From CALHVR01 sp963528625 (GTDB taxonomy: Bacteria; Fusobacteriota; Fusobacteriia; Fusobacteriales; Leptotrichiaceae): a stretch of 10,513 bases of DNA. Position 1 is the first letter of the stretch; each line of letters opens with the position of its first letter. The notes under the pieces were generated by a model. It worked only from the letters and a program-made list of their open reading frames with translations. It did not search any database and was not told the DNA's origin. The position numbers and the translations under genes are program-made. Shown one piece after another: positions 1-5,377 of this stretch. The stretch covers positions 1-10,513 of the forward strand of contig CAURVQ010000040.1 of the NCBI GenBank assembly GCA_963528625.1. The letters are read 5' to 3'.

Positions 1-79
1 TAGTTGTTGTTTTACCAGCATCTATATGTGCCATGATACCGATATTTCTAGTATCCTTTAAAGCAACTTTTCTTGCCAT
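1..79 (-). CDS. fusA: Elongation factor G, N-terminal fragment (runs off the window)
   Basis: This is the start of translation elongation factor G, the cytoplasmic GTPase that drives ribosomal translocation. Only the first 26 codons are present. They contain the first GTP-binding motif, with AHIDAGKTTT visible after the opening MARKVALKDTRNIGIM. The start at 77-79 is preceded by a GGAGG ribosome binding site at the usual distance. It is the third gene of the str operon, 62 bp after rpsG and on the same strand, which agrees with the classical rpsL-rpsG-fusA order. Gene identity is very secure because of motif and context. Nothing can be said about the rest of the protein. Confidence 0.95.
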   Translation of the reverse strand, partial: MARKVALKDTRNIGIMAHIDAGKTTT

Positions 80-141
80 TTTAGTATTTCCTCCTTAATA
101 AAAACTATTAAACTACTCTTTTATGTTCTGTTTTATAAAAA

Positions 142-612
142 TTACCATTTATAATGTGCAAACGCTCTATTCGCTTCTGCCATTTTATATGTATCGTCTT
201 TTTTCTTAACTGATCCACCTTCACCGTTTGAAGCTGCAATTAATTCTTTTTTCAATTTAGCAATCATTCCGTATTCTTTTCTTTCTCTTGTATATTTAAC
301 TAACCATCTAATTGCTAATGCTTGTTGTCTTTCTTTTCTAACTTCTACTGGAACTTGGTAAGTTGCTCCTCCAATTCTTCTTGATCTAACTTCTAATTGA
401 GGTCTTACATTTTCCATTGCTCTTCTAAATACTTCAATTCCTTCTTCTTGAGTTTCTTCAGTAATTTGTTGTAATGCTGTATAGAAAATTCCTTCAGCTA
501 TTGATTTTTTCCCATCTATCATTAATCCATTTATAAATTTAGTAACTACTTTATCATTGTATTGAGAATCAGGTAATACATCTCTCTTCTCAGCTCTTCT
601 TCTTCTTGACAC
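142..612 (-). CDS. rpsG: Small ribosomal subunit protein S7
   Basis: S7 is a primary 16S rRNA binding protein that nucleates assembly of the 30S head and contacts the exit-site tRNA. The 156-residue length is normal. Family landmarks are the basic N-terminus MSRRRRAEKRDVLPD, the central RSRRIGGATYQVPVEV block (about residues 77-92), LAIRWLVKYTRERKE (about 99-113) and the C-terminal MAEANRAFAHYKW. The start codon is GTG (610-612), supported by a GGAGG site at 620-624 with a 7-nt spacer. It lies 34 bp behind rpsL and 62 bp ahead of fusA in the str operon. In E. coli S7 represses this operon by binding between rpsL and rpsG. The gap here is too short to judge whether such a site exists. Confidence 0.98.
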   Translation of the reverse strand: MSRRRRAEKRDVLPDSQYNDKVVTKFINGLMIDGKKSIAEGIFYTALQQITEETQEEGIEVFRRAMENVRPQLEVRSRRIGGATYQVPVEVRKERQQALAIRWLVKYTRERKEYGMIAKLKKELIAASNGEGGSVKKKDDTYKMAEANRAFAHYKW

Positions 613-646
613 TATTCGTCCTCCTTACTTTTTAAAAATTTTTACC

Positions 647-1015
647 TTACGCTTTTTTAGCTCCGTATCTTGATCTTCCTTGTTTTCTATTAGCTACTCC
701 TGCTGTATCTAATGCTCCTCTTATTACTTTATATCTTACCCCTGGTAAGTCTTTTGTTCTTCCCCCTCTTAAAAGAACTATACTATGTTCTTGTAAGTTG
801 TGTCCGATTCCTGGAATGTAAGCTGTTACTTCAATTCCATTTACTAATTTAACCCTTGCTACTTTTCTTAACGCTGAGTTAGGTTTTTTAGGTGTAGTAG
901 TATAAACTCTCACACACACTCCTCTTTTTTGTGGGTTACCTTTTAACGCAGGTGATTTTTTCTTTTTCTCAGATGTACTTCTACCAAATCTTACTAACTG
1001 ATTAATAGTAGGCAT
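647..1015 (-). CDS. rpsL: Small ribosomal subunit protein S12
   Basis: S12 sits at the decoding centre of the 30S subunit and affects fidelity. The protein is 122 residues from the start at 1013-1015 (MPTINQLVRFGR). An upstream in-frame ATG at 1031-1033 is rejected because the six codons between are the ribosome binding site itself (GGAGGAAGAG). Conserved segments are PQKRGVCVRVYTTTPKKPNSALRK (residues 28-51), GHNLQEHS (71-78) and RGGRTKDLPGVRY (83-95). Lys43 and Lys88, the positions where streptomycin-resistance substitutions classically occur, are both lysine, so the sequence looks streptomycin-sensitive at these sites. Asp89, which is methylthiolated in some bacteria, is present. It is the first gene of the str operon. 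Confidence 0.98.
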   Translation of the reverse strand: MPTINQLVRFGRSTSEKKKKSPALKGNPQKRGVCVRVYTTTPKKPNSALRKVARVKLVNGIEVTAYIPGIGHNLQEHSIVLLRGGRTKDLPGVRYKVIRGALDTAGVANRKQGRSRYGAKKA

Positions 1016-1108
1016 ATCTCTTCCTCCTTCCAAATTCTTTCTTTTAAATTATATATATTTTCCGTTATCATTCTAAACTAAAACTCTTACAAGCTCATTG
1101 CTTCAATC

Positions 1109-1145
1109 TATGTTCTAAAACTTATTTTTAAGGAATTAGAACATA
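1109..1145 (-). promoter_or_regulatory. Hairpin in the str operon leader
   Basis: Within the roughly 230-nt untranslated leader of rpsL lies a perfect 10-bp inverted repeat, TATGTTCTAA (1109-1118) and TTAGAACATA (1136-1145), with a 17-nt loop. No U tract follows, so it does not look like an intrinsic terminator. A second, weaker 6-bp hairpin, TATGTA (1197-1202) with TACATA (1212-1217), lies nearer the promoter. The stretch 1016-1382 holds no convincing gene. It consists of this leader, the promoter, and the AT-rich 3' flank of the neighbouring paralog gene. A regulatory role for the hairpins is inferred from position only. Confidence 0.4.
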
Positions 1146-1254
1146 ATGTATGCCTATTCCAAAACACACGATTTACTCCAAAATCACTCTAAAAGTTATG
1201 TAGCCATTAGTTACATATCTTTTCAGCATTTAGTTTATGAGTTATAACTTGTCT

Positions 1255-1283
1255 ATTTTATAACATTTACGCCTATTTGTCAA
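1255..1283 (-). promoter_or_regulatory. Promoter of the str operon
   Basis: On the minus strand TTGACA (1278-1283) and TAAAAT (1255-1260) are separated by exactly 17 bp, and a TG lies just upstream of the -10. This is the strongest sigma-70-type promoter in the window and faces rpsL. Transcription would start near 1248, leaving a leader of about 230 nt. It lies about 100 bp beyond the stop codon of the neighbouring paralog gene. Confidence 0.75.
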
Positions 1284-1382
1284 TGTTTTTTCTTTTTTTT
1301 AACAATCCATAACTTATATATTATATATGTTTTGAATTTTTAAGATAAAAAAAATATATTGTTAATTTTTAACTTTTTATTC

Positions 1383-2120
1383 CTAAAAATTAATCTCTTG
1401 CACCCTTTTTATTTTCTCTTCAAGTTCGGGTATTTCCCATTTATCTCCATTTTTTTCTAAATAAAAACTATCTTCATATTCATAAATATTTGCTTTTTCT
1501 TTTAATAATTTTTCTATATTAACTGTAAAGTCATTTATCATTAATTCTATCATTTTCTTAGAAAATTCAACTTCTGTAACATCTTTTAATTGCTTTTTAT
1601 TATTAAATAATATTTTAACAATTTCTTTTCTCGTATCTTCTTCCGATAAATTTTTTTGTTCCAACATACTTATTTTTTCTATTATAGAATTTTCAAAAAA
1701 AGAACTAGATGAGAATATTTTAATAATATTTGGTTCTTTTAATTTTACTGTTACTTCTACTACATTACTAGCAGTATATCTTATTTTAATAATCTCAAAC
1801 CCTCTTTTACTTTCTATTAAATCAAAAATTTTATTGAACCCTTTTCTTATTTCTAAGTCAATTACTCTCTCCGACTCCTCATTTGCACTTTCTAACGTAG
1901 ACAACGCCGCTTTAGATATACTATCTATTATCTCTTTCGTGGCTTTTTTTGAACTTTCCGTTAAAACTCTCCCATAATCTCTCTGTACAACTTTTTCTAT
2001 TTGTACATTGTTTTTGTTTATTTCTTGTTGCGTTAAATTACTTTGTACAACTACTTCATAATTTGCAGAAAATAATTGTACTGACGCTAACAATGACAAC
2101 ATAATTAATGTTTTTTTCAT
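1383..2120 (-). CDS. Secreted protein of unknown function, tandem paralog copy 1
   Basis: This encodes 245 residues that I cannot assign to a named family. Residues 1-19 form a signal peptide (MKK, then a hydrophobic run ending LFSA). The mature part is lysine/glutamate-rich and mostly helical in appearance, without further membrane segments, cysteines or lipobox, so it is probably periplasmic or surface-exposed. Conserved blocks shared with the other two copies are VVVQSNLTQQEIN (about 24-36), IRYTASNVVEVTVKLKEP (middle) and FYLEKNGDKWE near the C-terminus. A Y..V.EVTVK.K.P strand followed by a terminal KNGDKWE strand recalls NTF2-like secreted families such as DUF4878 or DUF5105, but this resemblance is weak. 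The ribosome binding site GAGGGGG precedes the ATG. Bases 1404-1621 are identical to the matching part of copy 3. Confidence 0.85.
   Translation of the reverse strand: MKKTLIMLSLLASVQLFSANYEVVVQSNLTQQEINKNNVQIEKVVQRDYGRVLTESSKKATKEIIDSISKAALSTLESANEESERVIDLEIRKGFNKIFDLIESKRGFEIIKIRYTASNVVEVTVKLKEPNIIKIFSSSSFFENSIIEKISMLEQKNLSEEDTRKEIVKILFNNKKQLKDVTEVEFSKKMIELMINDFTVNIEKLLKEKANIYEYEDSFYLEKNGDKWEIPELEEKIKRVQEINF
1404..1621 (-). repeat. 218-bp block identical to 3534-3751 (paralog copies 1 and 3)
   Basis: Every base of 1404-1621 matches 3534-3751 at an offset of 2130. Immediately outside, the two copies differ: C1403 against A3533, and T1622 against A3752. The block covers the C-terminal third of the two proteins. 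Copy 2, which lies between them, differs at many positions over the same region. This points to recent gene conversion or unequal exchange between copies 1 and 3. Confidence 0.9.
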
Positions 2121-2165
2121 AAATCTTCACCCCCTCTTTATTTTTATAACAAACAATTCACCATT

Positions 2166-2193
2166 AGTATATCATTTTTAATTAGTGTCGTAA
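2166..2193 (-). promoter_or_regulatory. Hybrid promoter of paralog copy 1
   Basis: The extended -10 TGATATACT (2166-2174, minus strand) matches the one in front of copy 3. The -35 position, TTACGA at 2188-2193 with a 16-bp spacer, lies in sequence shared with the insertion-sequence end and is a poor match. A second -10 candidate, TATAAT at 2198-2203, comes from that element and also points at copy 1. Copy 1 may therefore have two start points, one native and one from the element. Confidence 0.5.
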
Positions 2194-2281
2194 CTTTATT
2201 ATATCAGAAACCTTTCTTTTTTTGTCACATATCCATTATCTCATAACATTTTCATTTTTTTAATAATCCAAAACTTATATT
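2179..2281. repeat. Intergenic repeat, partner of 3352-3454
   Basis: About 100 bp starting with TAATTAGTGTCG is shared with 3352-3454 at offset 1173, with about two substitutions (for example C against T in the CATATC[C/T]ATTATC stretch). It contains the insertion-sequence end plus the AT-rich 3' flank of the next paralog gene. Similarity then continues more loosely into the coding regions of copies 2 and 3. It is part of the tandem duplication unit. Confidence 0.85.
2185..2229 (-). mobile_element. Solo insertion-sequence end between copies 1 and 2
   Basis: This short stretch carries the same terminal sequence found upstream of the transposase remnant at 3334-3402: the TGTGAC end, an A tract, one arm of the 12-bp inverted repeat, and TATAAT. 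It has no transposase code. It joins directly to the copy 1 leader at TAATTA, a six-base match present at both parent sites. Loss of the transposase and the native -35 region by recombination at that microhomology would explain it. Confidence 0.6.
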
Positions 2282-2337
2282 TATATATCATATTTTTAAG
2301 ATAAAAAAATATATTGTTAATTTTTAACTTTTTATTC

Positions 2338-3084
2338 CTAAAAATTAATCTCTTGAAACCTTTTTATTTCCTCTTCAAGTTCTGGCATTTCCCATTTATC
2401 TCCATTTTTTTCTAAATAAAAACTATCTTCATAATATTCATAAATATTTTCTTTTTCTTTTAACAATTTTTCTACATTAGCTGTAAACTCATTCATCACT
2501 AATTCTGCCATTTTCTTATGAATTTCAACTTCTGTAACATCTTTTAATTGTTTTTTATTATCAAATAATATTTTAACAATTTCTTTGTTCAACTCTTCTT
2601 CCGATAAATTTTTTTGTACTAACATTGCTATTTTTTTCATTTTAGATGATTCCAAATCAGAGTCATATGCCTTTGCCAATATGTTAAATATATCTGGTTC
2701 TTTTATTTTCAATGTTACTTCTACTACATTGCTCGCTGTATATCTTACTTTTAAAATTTTAAATTCTATTTTACTTGACACTAAACTAATAATTCCATCA
2801 TACCTTTTCAACATTTCTGTTCCGATCATTGTCTTTATGTCTTCATTTTCTACTTCTATCAAAGACATCGCCGCTCCAATTATTGGTAATATTTCCTTCT
2901 TCTCAATTTTTAATAAAATTTCCGTTAAAAATCTCCTATAATCTCTCTGTACAGCTTTTTCTATTTGTACATTATTTTCGTTTATTTCTTGTTGTGTTAA
3001 ATTACTTTGTACAACTACTTTATAATTTGCAGAAAATAATTGTACTGACGCTAACAACGACAACATAATTAATATTTTTTTCAT
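2338..3084 (-). CDS. Secreted protein of unknown function, tandem paralog copy 2
   Basis: This is the most diverged of the three copies at 248 residues. It has the same signal peptide (MKKILIMLSLLASVQLFSA) and the same conserved blocks: VVVQSNLTQQEIN, VRYTASNVVEVTLKIKEPD, KKQLKDVTEVEI and SFYLEKNGDKWE. The middle (about residues 50-160) differs strongly from copies 1 and 3, and there is one extra tyrosine in IYEYYEDS. The reading frame is intact and the GAGGAG ribosome binding site is good, so it should be translated if transcribed. The promoter that precedes copy 3 is missing here because of a 56-bp deletion, so transcription would have to come from the insertion-sequence promoter or from read-through. 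Function is unknown. Confidence 0.83.
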   Translation of the reverse strand: MKKILIMLSLLASVQLFSANYKVVVQSNLTQQEINENNVQIEKAVQRDYRRFLTEILLKIEKKEILPIIGAAMSLIEVENEDIKTMIGTEMLKRYDGIISLVSSKIEFKILKVRYTASNVVEVTLKIKEPDIFNILAKAYDSDLESSKMKKIAMLVQKNLSEEELNKEIVKILFDNKKQLKDVTEVEIHKKMAELVMNEFTANVEKLLKEKENIYEYYEDSFYLEKNGDKWEMPELEEEIKRFQEINF

Positions 3085-3101
3085 AAATCCTCGCTCCTCT
3101 T

Positions 3102-3130
3102 TATTTTTGACAAATTATCTCATTTCTTGC
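3102..3130. repeat. Displaced fragment of the yeiH promoter region
   Basis: This stretch matches 4324-4352, which includes the -35 (TTGACA) of the yeiH promoter, at 27 of 29 positions. Here it lies upstream of copy 2 with no yeiH gene next to it. Sequence similarity stops at TTGC, where transposase-derived sequence begins. It is a relic showing that the duplicated unit included the copy 3/yeiH intergenic region. Confidence 0.75.
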
Positions 3131-3333
3131 CCTGTATGTTAATTTAGGTGACTTTTTGGTCGTTTACTTTTATATACTAACAACTTAACTATTCCATCAT
3201 ACTTATCTCTCCAATGTTTTACTTGTTGTCTTGTTGTTTGATATCATCTTGCTGCTTTAGCATTATTATTCTCTTTTATCACATATTCAACTACTCGTTT
3301 GCAAAATTTAGCTTTTTCTGTTATACTTTTCAT
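3131..3333 (-). pseudogene. Transposase N-terminal remnant (IS element), broken
   Basis: From ATG 3331-3333 the frame reads MKSITEKAKFCKRVVEY, then KAAR, a TGA stop at codon 30 (3244-3246), then YQTTRQQVKHWRDKYDG, KSKRPKSHLN, a TAA stop at codon 65 (3139-3141) and HTG. This resembles the N-terminal helix-turn-helix region of DDE transposases in which RYQTTRQQVKHWRDKYDG and a KSKRP.SHPNQHT segment occur. The two stops fit single-base changes (TGG or CGA to TGA, and CAA to TAA). The catalytic domain is absent: the sequence ends at about 3130 and joins a yeiH promoter relic. It is non-functional. The exact IS family cannot be settled by eye. Confidence 0.75.
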
Positions 3334-3402
3334 AGAAAGGTTTCTCCTTCATAATTAGTGTCGTAACTTTATTATATCAGAAACCTTTCTTTTTTTGTCA
3401 CA
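3334..3402 (-). mobile_element. Insertion-sequence end with promoter and inverted repeat
   Basis: This is the region in front of the transposase remnant. A perfect 12-bp inverted repeat, AGAAAGGTTTCT (3334-3345) with AGAAACCTTTCT (3379-3390), has a 33-bp spacer. The spacer contains TATAAT (3371-3376) and the ribosome binding site GAAGGAG (3344-3350). A possible -35, GTGACA, lies at 3396-3401, with a long 19-bp spacer. The element probably ends near TGTGAC (3397-3402). A transcript begun at the internal promoter lacks the outer arm, whereas read-through RNA has both arms and could fold over the translation start. Confidence 0.6.
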
Positions 3403-3454
3403 TATCTATTATCTCATAACATTTTCATTTTTTTTATAATCCAAAACTTATATT
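3352..3454. repeat. Intergenic repeat, partner of 2179-2281
   Basis: This is the second copy of the roughly 100-bp intergenic block, with about two differences from 2179-2281. It includes the outer part of the insertion-sequence end and the 3' flank of copy 3. Together with the 28-bp yeiH promoter relic it defines the repeat unit that generated the gene family here. Confidence 0.85.
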
Positions 3455-3512
3455 ATATATACATTGTATTTTTAAGATAAAAAGAATATATTATTGATTT
3501 TTAATTTTTTTC

Positions 3513-4250
3513 CTAAAATTCAATCTCTAGCAACCTTTTTATTTTCTCTTCAAGTTCGGGTATTTCCCATTTATCTCCATTTTTTTCTAAATAAAAACTA
3601 TCTTCATATTCATAAATATTTGCTTTTTCTTTTAATAATTTTTCTATATTAACTGTAAAGTCATTTATCATTAATTCTATCATTTTCTTAGAAAATTCAA
3701 CTTCTGTAACATCTTTTAATTGCTTTTTATTATTAAATAATATTTTAACAAATTCTTTTCTCGTATCTTCTTCCGACCATTTCTTTTGTTCCAACATACT
3801 TATTGTTTTTATTATGGAATTTTCTATAAAAGAACCAGGCGATAATACTTCATTAATGTTTAGTTCTTTTAATTTTACTGTTACTTCTACTACATTACTA
3901 GCAGCATATCTTATTTTAATAATCTCAAACTCTTTTTTACTTTCTATTAAATCAAAAATTTTATTAAACCCTTTTTTTATTTCTAAGTCAATTACTCTCT
4001 CCAAGTCCTCATTTTCAATTTCTAACACAGATAAAAACGTTTCAGATATAGAATCTATTCCCTCTTTATTGGCTTTTTTTGAAATTTCTGAGTACATTCT
4101 CCCATAATCTCTCTGTAGAGCTTTTTCTATTTGCGCATTGTTTTTATTTATTTCTTGTTGTGTTAAATTACTTTGTACAACTACTTTATAATTTGCTGAA
4201 AATAATTGTACTGATGCTAACAACGACAATATAATTAATATTTTTTTCAT
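3513..4250 (-). CDS. Secreted protein of unknown function, tandem paralog copy 3
   Basis: This 245-residue copy has an N-terminal signal peptide (residues 1 to about 19, hydrophobic core LIILSLLASVQLF), followed by VVVQSNLTQQEIN, a charged helical region, IRYAASNVVEVTVKLKELN, TEVEFSKKMIELMIND and FYLEKNGDKWEIPELEEKIKR. It resembles copy 1 most and is identical to it in DNA over 3534-3751. It is the only copy with an apparently intact native promoter (4295-4322), and it is transcribed divergently from yeiH. A GAGGAG ribosome binding site lies 9 nt before the ATG. No enzymatic motif is visible. A soluble periplasmic or surface-associated role is inferred from the signal peptide alone. Confidence 0.85.
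   Translation of the reverse strand: MKKILIILSLLASVQLFSANYKVVVQSNLTQQEINKNNAQIEKALQRDYGRMYSEISKKANKEGIDSISETFLSVLEIENEDLERVIDLEIKKGFNKIFDLIESKKEFEIIKIRYAASNVVEVTVKLKELNINEVLSPGSFIENSIIKTISMLEQKKWSEEDTRKEFVKILFNNKKQLKDVTEVEFSKKMIELMINDFTVNIEKLLKEKANIYEYEDSFYLEKNGDKWEIPELEEKIKRLLEIEF
3534..3751 (-). repeat. 218-bp block identical to 1404-1621
   Basis: This is the partner of the identical block in copy 1 and covers the C-terminal third of copy 3. The identity ends sharply at both sides, as expected of a conversion tract. Confidence 0.9.
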
Positions 4251-4294
4251 AAATCTTTACTCCTCTTTATTTTTATAATAAACAACTCACCATT

Positions 4295-4322
4295 AGTATA
4301 CCATTTTTAATTATAAAAACAA
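4295..4322 (-). promoter_or_regulatory. Promoter of paralog copy 3
   Basis: On the minus strand there is an extended -10, TGGTATACT (TATACT at 4295-4300), with TTGTTT (4317-4322) as a partial -35 at a 16-bp spacer. The -10 is conserved in front of copy 1 and deleted in front of copy 2. It lies back to back with the yeiH promoter, with only 6 bp between the two -35 boxes, so the two genes share one control region. Confidence 0.6.
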
Positions 4323-4328
4323 ATATTT

Positions 4329-4358
4329 TTGACAAATTATCTTATTTTTTGCTATATT
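4329..4358 (+). promoter_or_regulatory. Promoter of the yeiH-like gene
   Basis: TTGACA (4329-4334) and TATATT (4353-4358) are separated by 18 bp. A GGAG ribosome binding site at 4377-4380 lies 8 nt before the ATG. It is the only clear plus-strand promoter in the window. Confidence 0.7.
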
Positions 4359-4388
4359 ATTTATATACTTTAAAACGGAGATGATTAT

Positions 4389-5318
4389 ATGAAAAAATTT
4401 AATTTTTATACAGGCTGTATTATCGCTTTATTACTCCCACTTTTTTCGGCAACAAAAAGTTTAGCTTCCGGAATTGCATTAATATTGGGAATTTCCCTAA
4501 TTAGTTTATCTTTAATTACTGTTCCCAAAAATACAAATAAAATTCGTAAAAAAACATTAAATCTTGCCGTTATTCTATTCGGTTTTGGCTTAAACATTTC
4601 AAGTGTAATTTCAATTGGAAGTAAAGGCTTATTACAAACTGCCATTAGTTTATCAATTATTATTTTAGCCGGATTTTTACTAGCAAACTTATTCAAGTTA
4701 AAAAACAAATCCTCACAACTTATAATATTTGGAACTGGAATTTGTGGAGGAAGTGCTATTGCTGCAACTGCACCTGTTATTGATGCAAACGATGAAGAGA
4801 TTGCTGTTTCAACAGGGGTTGTATTTATACTTAACACTGTAGCATTATTTCTATTTTCATTTCTTATTAAATACTTAAATCTTAACGCAACACAAGCTGG
4901 AATCTGGTCAGCTTTAAGCATTCACGATACGAGTTCTGTTATTTCAGCTGCTGCAACTCACAGCAATGAAGCATTGAAAATTGCAACTATTATGAAACTT
5001 ACTCGTACTTTATGGATAATTCCTATGGTTATTGGACTTTGTATTTTTACGAAAAGCGAAAAAAATAAAATAACATTTCCAACATTTATTCTTTACTTTA
5101 TTGGTGCAACGATTATAAGTAGTACATTACATTTACCTGCTTTATACAAATTTCTTACATTAATCGGTAAAATGTTACTTTCATTATCGCTTTATCTAAT
5201 AGGAACTGCGTTAAATACAAATACATTAAAAAAATTATCAGGAAAAAATCTTTTATTTGGAATAACTTTATGGATTGTTTCTATAATTTCTGGATTTTTA
5301 ATAACAATTTATCTTTAA
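4389..5318 (+). CDS. YeiH/UPF0324 family integral membrane protein (putative sulfate exporter family)
   Basis: This 309-residue protein has about ten hydrophobic segments and few charged loops, and should lie in the inner membrane. Family-defining stretches are visible: LFGFGLNIS (about 63-71), GTGICGGSAIAATAPVI (115-131), SIHDTSSVISAA (177-188) and MKLTRTLWI (202-210). These identify the UPF0324 family (PF03601), whose members are commonly labelled putative sulfate exporters, although transport has rarely been shown. Length is slightly below that of E. coli YeiH. It is a single-gene unit with its own promoter and terminator, divergent from the paralog cluster. No LysR-type regulator, often found near yeiH, is present here. 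The substrate is unknown. Confidence 0.9.
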   Translation: MKKFNFYTGCIIALLLPLFSATKSLASGIALILGISLISLSLITVPKNTNKIRKKTLNLAVILFGFGLNISSVISIGSKGLLQTAISLSIIILAGFLLANLFKLKNKSSQLIIFGTGICGGSAIAATAPVIDANDEEIAVSTGVVFILNTVALFLFSFLIKYLNLNATQAGIWSALSIHDTSSVISAAATHSNEALKIATIMKLTRTLWIIPMVIGLCIFTKSEKNKITFPTFILYFIGATIISSTLHLPALYKFLTLIGKMLLSLSLYLIGTALNTNTLKKLSGKNLLFGITLWIVSIISGFLITIYL

Positions 5319-5321
5319 GAC

Positions 5322-5368
5322 AAAAAAGCTAGAATACTCTCTCGTTGAGATTTTTTCTAGCTTTTTTT
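5322..5368. terminator. Bidirectional intrinsic terminator between yeiH-like gene and ABC-F gene
   Basis: A perfect 13-bp stem is formed by AAAAAAGCTAGAA (5322-5334) and TTCTAGCTTTTTT (5355-5367). A small inner TCTC/GAGA pairing lies in the loop, and T or A tracts flank both sides. It starts 4 bp after the yeiH stop and lies 10 bp beyond the ABC-F stop, so it serves the two converging genes. Confidence 0.9.
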
Positions 5369-5377
5369 ACATTTATA

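Noticed and set aside
1016..1033. Longer S12 start at the upstream ATG
   Set aside because: The additional codons are the ribosome binding site of the conserved MPTINQLVR start, and no S12 has such an extension to my knowledge.
1347..1373. Weak GTTAA/TTAAC hairpin followed by a T run after copy 1 (and 2303-2328 after copy 2) as terminators
   Set aside because: The stem has only 5 mostly A-T pairs, the T run is separated by several bases, and the pattern is broken after copy 3. It is too weak to call.
2585..2941. Plus-strand open frames of 79-118 codons across the paralog genes (2585-2941, 2829-3068, 3814-4107)
   Set aside because: They lie opposite well-supported minus-strand genes with signal peptides and ribosome binding sites, and look like antisense by-products of AT-rich code.
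3085..4250. CRISPR array or phase-variation invertible segment in the repeated region
   Set aside because: The repeats are long direct copies of gene-plus-spacer units, not short regularly spaced repeats. No inverted pair flanks a promoter and no recombinase gene is present.
4406..4921. Minus-strand open frame opposite the yeiH-like gene
   Set aside because: The plus-strand protein carries clear family motifs, a promoter and a ribosome binding site. The antisense translation shows none of these.
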